A stretch of 64,000 nt of DNA from UBA11891 sp003533785. GTDB taxonomy: Bacteria; Bacteroidota; Bacteroidia; Flavobacteriales; Flavobacteriaceae. Under the pieces are notes generated by a model. It made no database searches. It was given only the letters and a program-made list of their open reading frames with translations, and was not told the DNA's origin. This document shows positions 34,547 through 41,964 of this stretch, piece by piece; within the stretch, counting starts at the first letter, position 1, and every line of letters begins with the position of its first letter. Where the stretch lies: the NCBI GenBank assembly GCA_949511625.1, contig CATFEX010000023.1, forward strand, positions 1-64,000, given 5' to 3'. Made by a program: the position numbers and the translations under genes.

Positions 34547-34578
34547 CAAAAATAGCTGCTTACTTTTGAATGACCCAA
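34547..34578 (-). promoter_or_regulatory. Promoter of the CYTH gene
   Basis: On the minus strand TTG (34576-34578), 21 bases, then TATTTTTG (34547-34554), a full consensus match. The leader would be about 16 bases. It overlaps the dinB -7 box on the other strand. Confidence 0.55.
34561..34568 (+). promoter_or_regulatory. -7 box of dinB
   Basis: TACTTTTG fully matches TAnnTTTG, 20 bases before the ATG, and lies in the spacer of the opposing CYTH promoter, so both cannot be occupied by polymerase at once. No LexA-like site is obvious here. Confidence 0.5.
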
Positions 34579-34588
34579 TCCATTTAAA

Positions 34589-35698
34589 ATGTCTACAAAA
34601 AAGATCTCCGATCGGAAAATTATTCATGTTGATATGGACGCGTTCTATGCCGCAGTAGAACAGCAAGATAATCCAGAATTAAAAGGATTACCCATTGTTG
34701 TTGGAGGGGGCAAAGAGCGAGGCGTGGTTGCTGCAGCCAGTTATGAAGCTCGAAAGTTTGGTGTACGATCGGCAATGAGTGGTCGCATAGCCCTTCAACG
34801 TTGTCCCGATTTGGTTTTTGTATCTCCTCGATTTGAACGCTACAAGGAAATATCCGAACAGATTCGAAAAATCTTTTTCAGTCACACCGATTTGGTAGAA
34901 CCCCTATCGTTGGATGAAGCTTATTTAGATGTAACGACAAATAAATTTAAAAACCCTTCAGCTACCTTAATTGCTGAACAAATTCGAGATCAGATATATC
35001 AAAAGACCGGCTTAACGGCCTCGGCAGGAATTTCAATCAATAAATTTGTAGCCAAAATTGCAAGCGACTGGAACAAACCCAATGGACAGAAAACGATCCC
35101 CCCCGAGGATGTGCTTGAATTTTTAGCTGATTTAGAAATCAAAAAATTCTATGGAGTCGGAGAAAAGACAAAGCAACGAATGTATCAATTGGGTATTTTT
35201 ACAGGAGCCGACCTCAAAGAAAAGAACCAAGAATTTTTAACGGGACATTTTGGAAAATCAGGGCTTCATTTTTTTCAAGTAGTTCGTGGGATTCACAACA
35301 GTGAAGTGAAGCCCCAACGAAAACCTAAGTCTATCGGGGCAGAGCGAACCTTTTCACAGAATTTAACTAGTGAAATTTTTTTGGAGGAAAAATTGGTTCA
35401 AATCACAGAAGCTTTGGATCGTAGGATTCGCCGACACAAAGAAACGGGCAAAACAATTACACTTAAGATAAAATACAGCGATTTTACGGTTCAAACTCGA
35501 AGTAAAACTGTGGCTCACTTCATCTCCAATCAGGATTTAATTTTAGAATACAGTAAGGAATTATTGTATCAAGAAAGATTAAAAGACTCAGTTCGATTGA
35601 TTGGTGTTTCCCTCTCGAACCTAAAAGGAGATTTATCTCGATCCCTGAAAAATGAATCTCCTCCTCCTTTGGAAGCACAATTACAATTCCCTTTCTAA
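34589..35698 (+). CDS. dinB: DNA polymerase IV (Y family)
   Basis: A 369-residue translesion polymerase. Catalytic acidic motifs VDMDAFYAAVEQ (Asp15, Asp17) and LSLDEAYLDVT are intact, followed by SAGISINKFVAKIASD and the helix-hairpin-helix KKFYGVGEKTK. The little-finger domain ends with AQLQFPF, which resembles a beta-clamp binding motif. The stop overlaps the convergent pyk stop by four bases. Confidence 0.96.
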   Translation: MSTKKISDRKIIHVDMDAFYAAVEQQDNPELKGLPIVVGGGKERGVVAAASYEARKFGVRSAMSGRIALQRCPDLVFVSPRFERYKEISEQIRKIFFSHTDLVEPLSLDEAYLDVTTNKFKNPSATLIAEQIRDQIYQKTGLTASAGISINKFVAKIASDWNKPNGQKTIPPEDVLEFLADLEIKKFYGVGEKTKQRMYQLGIFTGADLKEKNQEFLTGHFGKSGLHFFQVVRGIHNSEVKPQRKPKSIGAERTFSQNLTSEIFLEEKLVQITEALDRRIRRHKETGKTITLKIKYSDFTVQTRSKTVAHFISNQDLILEYSKELLYQERLKDSVRLIGVSLSNLKGDLSRSLKNESPPPLEAQLQFPF

Positions 35699-37113
35699 AC
35701 GGTGGATACACGAAGTGTATTGACCATTCCTTTTTCCTTGATCGGCATGGCTGCTAAATTGATCAGCATGTCTCCTTTTTGTACATACCCTTTTTCTAGG
35801 GCAATGGAGTTGACTTGCTGCACTGTATTATCGGTACTTTCAAAGGCATCGTAGTAGAAGGCTTTGACTCCCCAAAGCAAATTGAGTTGGGTCAGTATTC
35901 GCTTGTTGGAGGTGAAAACTAATACATGAGATTGAGGGCGCCAAGCAGAAATTTGAAAAGCGGTGTATCCGCTATTGGTCAGTGTACAGATCGCTTTGGC
36001 TTCGATTTCGTTGGCCATATGGGCTGCGTGATAACACACAGATTTAGTAATATAGCGCCTGGTTCGAATCGTGGGTGGGAGATGAGGAACTTGGATCAAA
36101 TCCGAATTCTCTACACTTTTCAAAATCGCCGACATGGTCTCGATAACTTGAACGGGATATTTTCCAACTGATGTCTCTCCAGAAAGCATTACAGCATCTG
36201 CACCATCCATGACAGAGTTGGCGACATCATTGACTTCTGCTCGTGTTGCCGTTCGACTGTCAATCATTGTTTCCATCATCTGTGTGGCAATGATAATGGG
36301 GATCCTAGCTTGTTTAGCAGCCAAGACCAGTTGTTTTTGAATCAATGGGACTTCAGCTGCAGGAATTTCAACGCCCAAGTCTCCTCTGGCTACCATCAAT
36401 CCATCACTGTAGGCAATGATTTTATCAATATTTTCAATGGCTTCGGGTTTTTCGATTTTGGAGATTATCGGGATTTTATGTTTGGTTTCTTTCTCGATAA
36501 GCATTTTTAGATCCATTAGATCTTGGCCGTTTCTAACAAACGATAATGCAATCCAATCCACTTCTTGGTTTATTGCAAATTTAGCATCCTGGATGTCCTT
36601 TTCAGTAAGGGCAGGAAGTGATATTTTGGTATTGGGAAGGTTCACTCCTTTCTTGGATTTAAATGGTCCTCCTTGGATTACTTTGGCAACGACTTCTTTA
36701 GCTTCAGTGCGAACTACTTCAAAAATGAGTTTCCCATCATCTAATAGTATGCGTTCTCCTTGCTTAACATCATTGGGAAAATTCTTGTAAGTCATATAAG
36801 CTTTTTCTCTATTCCCAACAAAGGGAACGTCGGTGATGAATCGAACTTCATCACCTTCTTCCACAACAACACCTTCTTCTATTATTCCCACTCGGAGCTT
36901 GGGTCCTTGGAGATCGGCTAAAATGGAGACATTGGCATTGAGTTTTGTATTTAAGTTTCGAATCGTTTTTATCTGTTTTTCAACTCCTTCATAATCGGCA
37001 TGAGAAAAGTTGATTCGAAAGACGTCGACCCCATTGAGTATCATTTCTTCCATTACTTCAGGACTGCTGGAGGCAGGGCCAAGTGTGGCAACGATCTTCG
37101 TTTTTTTTTGCAT
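35695..37113 (-). CDS. pyk: Pyruvate kinase
   Basis: A 472-residue glycolytic enzyme converting phosphoenolpyruvate and ADP to pyruvate and ATP. Motifs: KIVATLGPAS at 5-14, FRINFSHA, ISKIEKPEAIENIDKII with the active-site Lys/Glu, MVARGDLGVE and TQMMETMI. The C-terminal regulatory domain is present. Last gene of the acpP-fabF-rnc-(VDY protein)-pyk operon; its start directly follows the previous stop. Confidence 0.97.
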   Translation of the reverse strand: MQKKTKIVATLGPASSSPEVMEEMILNGVDVFRINFSHADYEGVEKQIKTIRNLNTKLNANVSILADLQGPKLRVGIIEEGVVVEEGDEVRFITDVPFVGNREKAYMTYKNFPNDVKQGERILLDDGKLIFEVVRTEAKEVVAKVIQGGPFKSKKGVNLPNTKISLPALTEKDIQDAKFAINQEVDWIALSFVRNGQDLMDLKMLIEKETKHKIPIISKIEKPEAIENIDKIIAYSDGLMVARGDLGVEIPAAEVPLIQKQLVLAAKQARIPIIIATQMMETMIDSRTATRAEVNDVANSVMDGADAVMLSGETSVGKYPVQVIETMSAILKSVENSDLIQVPHLPPTIRTRRYITKSVCYHAAHMANEIEAKAICTLTNSGYTAFQISAWRPQSHVLVFTSNKRILTQLNLLWGVKAFYYDAFESTDNTVQQVNSIALEKGYVQKGDMLINLAAMPIKEKGMVNTLRVSTV

Positions 37114-37577
37114 TAGTCAAATATTAAATTCAATTCATTGGGTTGTTGGGCGGGGTCAATAAGATAAACCATTTCAAAGAGCGTACTCCTCTGCAAGGTT
37201 GTCCTAAAGCTGGGTAAGGAAGCTTGATGGTATTGTAAAATAAAATAGTCCACCCGATTTAGTTTCGGGATTAAAGATACCTCTTTTGTTTGGGGTAGAT
37301 TAAACAACGAATAGTTGGTCTCATTTTTTTCTACTTCATATAAAAACCGGTTGGAAACCAATTCCAAATGAACTCCCCTGCTCGGTACTTCCCATTGGAA
37401 TCGTTCAAAAGTAATATCGAGTGTTGAATGGAATACAGATTCTCTATGCCGTTGGAAACGAGTATGGCAATATTTATTTAGCGTAAAAGCCACTTGGTAG
37501 GGAAGAAGACTGCTGTGAATTGCCCACAAATCATACTGATCTGCGGTAACTTCCTCCAACATGTAGTGTTTTCCCAT
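37113..37577 (-). CDS. IPExxxVDY family protein
   Basis: A 154-residue protein found in Bacteroidota between rnc and pyk. The family is named for a motif which here reads IPKLNRVDYF, with Lys in place of the usual Glu. No signal peptide or membrane helix. Function is unknown; the conserved position suggests a link to lipid or RNA metabolism. It shares one base with pyk and lies 3 bases after rnc. Confidence 0.85.
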   Translation of the reverse strand: MGKHYMLEEVTADQYDLWAIHSSLLPYQVAFTLNKYCHTRFQRHRESVFHSTLDITFERFQWEVPSRGVHLELVSNRFLYEVEKNETNYSLFNLPQTKEVSLIPKLNRVDYFILQYHQASLPSFRTTLQRSTLFEMVYLIDPAQQPNELNLIFD

Positions 37578-37580
37578 ACC

Positions 37581-38303
37581 TTACAATTTTAATTTGTAAT
37601 AGGCTCTTTTAGCGGCTTTTTCTTCTGATTTCTTCTTCGAAATTCCTCGAGCTTTAACCAATTGGCGATCATCAATTTTGATGATTGTTGCGTAATTTAT
37701 ATTTGGATCCAAGCCCTCATCTTTCTGGGTATAGAATTTGAGACGTACTTTATTTTTTTGTGCCCATTCAATTAATGTGCTTTTGTAGCTAAGAATCCGT
37801 GCATCTAATGTCTCTAAGTTCACATGCTTATCTACAATCTTTTTCAACACGAATTTTTTACAGCTTTCATACCCTCTTTCAAGAAAAATAGCCCCCACTA
37901 ACGCTTCGAGTAAGTTGCCATTAATGTCAATCCCAAAACTATCTTTAGGATGGGTACTTTCAACCAGATCCAAAAGTTTCATTTGGGTTCCTACGGTATT
38001 TAAATTTTCCCGACTTACAATTTTAGCCCGTAAATTGGTCAAGTCTCCTTCTTTAGCGTCGGTATAATGCCGATAGAGAAAAGCAGATATGATGGTGCCA
38101 AGCATTGCATCCCCAAGAAACTCTAAACGTTCGTAATTAACTGACATTCCAGCCTCATTACGAAGATTCATTGAACGGTGGGTGAAGGCTTCCGCATAGA
38201 TTGACCAGTCTTTGGGGGTGAAACCAAGAACTTTTTTTAAATGGGAATGAAAAACCCCGTTTGGTTTCAAACGGGGTCGTAAAATGGTTTTGAATAGATT
38301 CAC
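37581..38303 (-). CDS. rnc: Ribonuclease III
   Basis: A 240-residue double-strand-specific endoribonuclease. The signature NYERLEFLGDAMLG (about 60-73) and second acidic cluster NLLEALVGAIFLERG are intact, followed by a C-terminal dsRNA-binding domain ending KKKSEEKAAKRAYYKLKL. The start is GTG at 38303, eight bases after the fabF stop; the conserved N-terminus ILRPRLKPNGVFHSHLKKVLGF supports it. A perfect 10-bp hairpin followed by a U-run lies in codons 9-18 and could be a cleavage or attenuation site. Confidence 0.95.
   Translation of the reverse strand: MNLFKTILRPRLKPNGVFHSHLKKVLGFTPKDWSIYAEAFTHRSMNLRNEAGMSVNYERLEFLGDAMLGTIISAFLYRHYTDAKEGDLTNLRAKIVSRENLNTVGTQMKLLDLVESTHPKDSFGIDINGNLLEALVGAIFLERGYESCKKFVLKKIVDKHVNLETLDARILSYKSTLIEWAQKNKVRLKFYTQKDEGLDPNINYATIIKIDDRQLVKARGISKKKSEEKAAKRAYYKLKL
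38250..38277 (-). terminator. Intragenic terminator-like hairpin at the 5' end of rnc
   Basis: In the rnc sense direction, ACCCCGTTTG (38277-38268) pairs perfectly over 10 bp with CAAACGGGGT (38263-38254) around an AAAC loop and runs into TTTT. This has the form of a Rho-independent terminator for fabF transcripts or an RNase III substrate, yet it is coding sequence of rnc. Whether it terminates is untested. Confidence 0.5.
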
Positions 38304-38311
38304 TCCTAAAT

Positions 38312-39562
38312 TTAGAAAATTTTCTTAAAAGCGACACAGGCATTATGACCACCAAAACCAAAGGTGTTGGATAGTGCAACTGTGACCTCTCTCTTTTGAG
38401 GTTTTCCGAAGGTAAAGTTGATTTTTGGATCTATATTTTCATCAGGAGTCTGATGGTTAATGGTAGGAGGCACAATTTGGTGTTTGATGGCCAGAATAGA
38501 AGCAATCGCTTCGATAGCTCCAGCGGCACCCAACAAATGTCCTGTCATTGATTTCGTTGAGTTGATATTCATCTCATATAGATGCTCACCAAAAACCTCT
38601 TTTAGGGCTTTGGATTCAGCGACATCGCCAAGTGGAGTGGAAGTGCCATGCATATTAATTGCATCCACATCGGTTGCTTCGAGCTGTGCATCTTTGAGGC
38701 AGTTTTTCATTACTTTGATGGCACCAAAACCTTCGGGGTGTGGGGCTGTCATGTGGTGGGCGTCTGCGGAAAGACCTCCTCCAGCCAATTCAGCATAGAT
38801 GGTGGCCCCTCGGGCTACAGCGTGTTCATATTCTTCCAAGATCAAAGATCCAGCACCTTCCCCAAGAACAAAACCGTCTCGCTCTTTGTCAAAAGGGCGT
38901 GAGGCGGTTTGGGGATCATCGTTTCTAGTAGATAGGGCGTGCATGGCGTTAAAGCCACCCACTCCAGCAATGGTCACACAAGCTTCCGATCCTCCACTGA
39001 CCATGATATCAGCATAGCCCAAACGGATATAATTAAGTGCGTCTATTAAGGCATTGGCCGATGAAGCACAGGCAGAAACCGTTGCAAAATTGGGGCCAGC
39101 AAACCCATATTTAATCGAAATTAAGCCTGGGGCGATATCTGCAATCATTTTTGGAATAAAAAAAGGATTGAATCGTGGGGATCCATTTCCAGCAGCAAAA
39201 TTAAGCACTTCGTTTTGGAAGGTTTCAAGACCTCCAATCCCCGCTCCCCAAATAACTCCAACACGATCTTTGTCAATCTTTTCCAGATTCAAACCAGAGT
39301 CTTTAATGGCTTCGTCTGAAGCCACCATAGCATACTGAGCAAAGCGGTCTATTTTTCGAGCCTCTTTTCGATCAAAGTGATCTAAGGGATCATAGCCCTT
39401 GAGTTCGCAAGCGAATTGGGTTTTGAAAAGGCTAGCATCAAAATAGGTGATGGGAGCGGCACCACTGGTTCCAGACAACAGTCCCTCCCAGTATGCTGGA
39501 AGGGTATTGCCAATAGGGGTTAGTGCTCCCAATCCGGTAACAACGACGCGTCTTGGTATCAT
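38312..39562 (-). CDS. fabF: 3-oxoacyl-[ACP] synthase II
   Basis: A 416-residue condensing enzyme of fatty acid elongation. N-terminal RRVVVTGLGALTPIGNT, nucleophile Cys165 in VSACASSAN, and the catalytic His residues in NMHGTSTPLGD and STKSMTGHLLGAAGA are all present. C-terminus NTFGFGGHNACV. It follows acpP by 12 bases, its natural substrate carrier. Confidence 0.97.
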   Translation of the reverse strand: MIPRRVVVTGLGALTPIGNTLPAYWEGLLSGTSGAAPITYFDASLFKTQFACELKGYDPLDHFDRKEARKIDRFAQYAMVASDEAIKDSGLNLEKIDKDRVGVIWGAGIGGLETFQNEVLNFAAGNGSPRFNPFFIPKMIADIAPGLISIKYGFAGPNFATVSACASSANALIDALNYIRLGYADIMVSGGSEACVTIAGVGGFNAMHALSTRNDDPQTASRPFDKERDGFVLGEGAGSLILEEYEHAVARGATIYAELAGGGLSADAHHMTAPHPEGFGAIKVMKNCLKDAQLEATDVDAINMHGTSTPLGDVAESKALKEVFGEHLYEMNINSTKSMTGHLLGAAGAIEAIASILAIKHQIVPPTINHQTPDENIDPKINFTFGKPQKREVTVALSNTFGFGGHNACVAFKKIF

Positions 39563-39574
39563 AGCACCTGTTGT

Positions 39575-39808
39575 TTACTGTGCTTGTTCAATAAATTGGA
39601 TTGCTTGACCAACCGTAGCAATATTTTCGGCTTGGTCGTCAGGAATTTGAATATCAAATTCTTTCTCAAATTCCATTATGAGTTCCACTGTATCAAGTGA
39701 ATCAGCTCCTAAATCGTTTGTGAAATTTGCTTCTGAAACAACTTCATTTTCGTCAACGCCTAGCTTATCTACAATGATTGCCTTAACGCGAGAAGAAATA
39801 TCTGACAT
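39575..39808 (-). CDS. acpP: Acyl carrier protein
   Basis: A 77-residue acidic protein with the phosphopantetheine site GADSLD (Ser37). It carries growing acyl chains in fatty acid synthesis. First gene of the operon with fabF, rnc, the VDY protein and pyk, driven by a strong consensus promoter. Confidence 0.98.
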   Translation of the reverse strand: MSDISSRVKAIIVDKLGVDENEVVSEANFTNDLGADSLDTVELIMEFEKEFDIQIPDDQAENIATVGQAIQFIEQAQ

Positions 39809-39832
39809 GATTTAAAGTTTAATTGTTGTGGA

Positions 39833-39861
39833 CAAAAATATAAAACTTTAAAGGAAAACAA
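39833..39861 (-). promoter_or_regulatory. Promoter of the acpP-fabF-rnc-pyk operon
   Basis: On the minus strand TTG (39859-39861), 18 bases, then TATTTTTG (39833-39840), a full consensus match. The leader would be about 20 bases to the acpP ATG. Region 39809-39943 otherwise holds a short leader-like frame before purN. Confidence 0.6.
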
Positions 39862-39908
39862 CATTTGCACTTTAAAATATAACTTTTCTTTGTGTTATTA
39901 ATTCGTGA

Positions 39909-39947
39909 ATGCCTATGAGCACTGAGCGCAATGACAATTTTAATTGA
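39909..39947 (+). other. Possible 12-codon leader frame coupled to purN
   Basis: ATG at 39909 opens MPMSTERNDNFN and its stop TGA overlaps the TTG start of purN (TTGA). It could couple translation to the weak TTG start, or be chance. Confidence 0.22.
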
Positions 39948-40513
39948 AAAAAATAGCTGTTTTTGCTTCTGGAAGTGGAACCAATGCTGAAAACATAACT
40001 CGGTATTTTTCTGACCACCACAGCTTGCATATCGATAGTATTTGGACCAATAACCCCAGTGCTGGGGTAATCCAGAGGATGGCAAATTATGATTGTCCTG
40101 TATTGCTTTTCACTAAAAGGGAAATGCAGGAAGGAGTGTTACTGGAAAAACTCCAATCGCGGGCGATTGATGGAATTGTTCTTGCTGGATTTCTTCTCCT
40201 CATACCGCCTTCATTGGTGACAGCTTTTCCCCGTCAGATACTTAATATTCATCCTGCCCTACTGCCCAAGTATGGCGGCAAGGGAATGTATGGAAGTCGG
40301 GTTCACGAGGCAGTATATGCTGAAGGAGACAAAGAGACTGGAATCACAATACACTATGTTGACAAACACTACGACGAAGGAGCGGTCATTTTTCAAGCCA
40401 AAGTAGCTCTTGATCATCAAGAAGTACCCGAACGCATCGCTCTAAAAGTCCATGAACTGGAATACGAGCATTACCCAAAAGTGATTGAACAAATTTTTAG
40501 TTCATATGTCTAA
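39944..40513 (+). CDS. purN: Phosphoribosylglycinamide formyltransferase
   Basis: A 189-residue enzyme transferring formyl from 10-formyl-THF to GAR, the third step of purine synthesis. Motifs: FASGSGTNAENI near the start, NIHPALLPKYGGKGMYG with the catalytic Asn and His, and HYVDKHYDEGAVI with the catalytic Asp. The start is TTG: it gives the family N-terminus KKIAVFASGSG exactly, and no in-frame ATG is near. The end overlaps rnhA by 8 bases. Confidence 0.94.
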   Translation: MKKIAVFASGSGTNAENITRYFSDHHSLHIDSIWTNNPSAGVIQRMANYDCPVLLFTKREMQEGVLLEKLQSRAIDGIVLAGFLLLIPPSLVTAFPRQILNIHPALLPKYGGKGMYGSRVHEAVYAEGDKETGITIHYVDKHYDEGAVIFQAKVALDHQEVPERIALKVHELEYEHYPKVIEQIFSSYV

Positions 40514-41009
40514 AACAGTTTACCTCTACACCGACGGTTCTGCATTGGGTAATCCAGGGCCAGGAGGCTATGGAATTCATCTGGAGTGGGCAGGGCAACA
40601 ATATCAAAAATCTTTTTCACAAGGCTTTGAACTTACCACCAACAATCGGATGGAGTTGATGGCTGTTATTGTTGGGTTGGAACTTCTTCAAAAACATCCT
40701 ATGGAAGTAGTGGTCTACTCAGATTCCAAATATGTAGTGGATGCTGTGGAAAAGAAATGGGTCTTTGGTTGGGAAAAAAAACAATTTAAAGGAAAGAAAA
40801 ATGAAGATCTATGGCAACGTTTTTTGAAGGTATATCGAAAACACAAAGTCCATTTTCAATGGATTAAAGGTCACAATCAACATCCACAAAATGAATGGTG
40901 TGACAGCCTTGCCGTGAAAGCAGCTAAGTCTAAAAAGAAAATCAAAGATGTCTATTACGAAAATTATCAAAGGCTTCAGAATTCACCTCCTGGGCCCCCA
41001 GAGAAATAG
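40506..41009 (+). CDS. rnhA: Ribonuclease HI
   Basis: A 167-residue enzyme degrading the RNA strand of RNA-DNA hybrids. The catalytic acids are visible in YLYTDGSALGNPGPGG (Asp), NRMELMAVI (Glu), YSDSKYVVDA (Asp) and NEWCDSLA (Asp). A basic C-terminal extension (AAKSKKKIKDVYYENY) adds about 20 residues. ATG at 40506 is chosen over an upstream TTG because it gives the normal N-terminus MSKTVYLYTDG. Confidence 0.94.
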   Translation: MSKTVYLYTDGSALGNPGPGGYGIHLEWAGQQYQKSFSQGFELTTNNRMELMAVIVGLELLQKHPMEVVVYSDSKYVVDAVEKKWVFGWEKKQFKGKKNEDLWQRFLKVYRKHKVHFQWIKGHNQHPQNEWCDSLAVKAAKSKKKIKDVYYENYQRLQNSPPGPPEK

Positions 41010-41017
41010 TATATTTG
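41010..41017 (+). promoter_or_regulatory. -7 box directly before the PfkB-family kinase
   Basis: TATATTTG matches TAnnTTTG exactly and ends six bases before the ATG at 41024. A start upstream at 41015 would lie inside the box. Predicts an mRNA with almost no leader. Confidence 0.5.
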
Positions 41018-41023
41018 CAATAT

Positions 41024-41953
41024 ATGGATAACAAGCTTTTGGTTGTAGGAACGATGGCCTATGATGCCATTGAAACACCCTTCGACAAGGTGGACAAAAT
41101 CCTGGGCGGTTGTGCTACTTATATTGCCTTGTCTGCCTGCCAACTACAAGTCAAAATTGGCGTAGTTTCTATTGTTGGTGAAGACTTTGAAGAAAAGCAT
41201 CTCAATCTTCTTCGTAATAAGCACATCGACTTATCGGGAGTAGCCATTTTGAAGGGTGAAAAAACTTTTTTTTGGAGTGGACGTTATCACAATGATTTAA
41301 ATACAAGAACCACTCTACAAACAGATTTGAACGTATTGACCCAATTTGACCCTAAGGTGCCAGAGGGATGGTGTGATGCCTCTATTGTCCTTCTTGGAAA
41401 CCTTAACCCTTTGAACCAAGCAGCAGTATTGAACCAGATGACTACCCCACCTCAATTGGTAATTATGGATACCATGAATTATTGGATGGACCATTTTCGG
41501 GCAGACCTAGATGAGCTTATTCCTCGCGTTGATGTTTTGTGTATAAACGATGAAGAAGCCCGCCAATTGACAGATCAAAATTCTTTGGTTAAAGCGGCTA
41601 AAATCATACAAGGCATGGGGCCAAAATATGTTATCATTAAAAAAGGGGAACACGGCGCATTGCTATTTCATCAACAGGAGGTGTTTTGTGCTCCAGCATT
41701 ACCCTTAGAGGAAATCTTTGATCCAACTGGAGCTGGAGACAGTTTTGTTGGCGGGTTTGCAGCCTATCTTAGTCAGCATGGTGACATTTCCTTCGAAGCA
41801 ATGAAGTCGGCGATTATCTTCGGTTCCGCTATGGCGTCTTTTACGGTAGAAAAATTTGGCCCTCAAAATTTAGAAATATTAACCCACGAAAAAATACAAA
41901 AGCGATTGCGCACCTTTAATCAACTAACAAAGTTTGAAATAGCGCTAACCTAA
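41024..41953 (+). CDS. PfkB-family carbohydrate/nucleoside kinase
   Basis: A 309-residue ribokinase-fold kinase. N-terminal LLVVGTMAYDAIETPF and GGCATYIALSA (sugar-binding glycines), and the C-terminal catalytic motif DPTGAGDSFVGGFAAYL with the base Asp. Substrate cannot be fixed; placed before the PurF-like gene and after purN and rnhA, a nucleoside or ribose-related substrate is plausible. Confidence 0.9.
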   Translation: MDNKLLVVGTMAYDAIETPFDKVDKILGGCATYIALSACQLQVKIGVVSIVGEDFEEKHLNLLRNKHIDLSGVAILKGEKTFFWSGRYHNDLNTRTTLQTDLNVLTQFDPKVPEGWCDASIVLLGNLNPLNQAAVLNQMTTPPQLVIMDTMNYWMDHFRADLDELIPRVDVLCINDEEARQLTDQNSLVKAAKIIQGMGPKYVIIKKGEHGALLFHQQEVFCAPALPLEEIFDPTGAGDSFVGGFAAYLSQHGDISFEAMKSAIIFGSAMASFTVEKFGPQNLEILTHEKIQKRLRTFNQLTKFEIALT

Positions 41954-41964
41954 ACCTAGATCTA

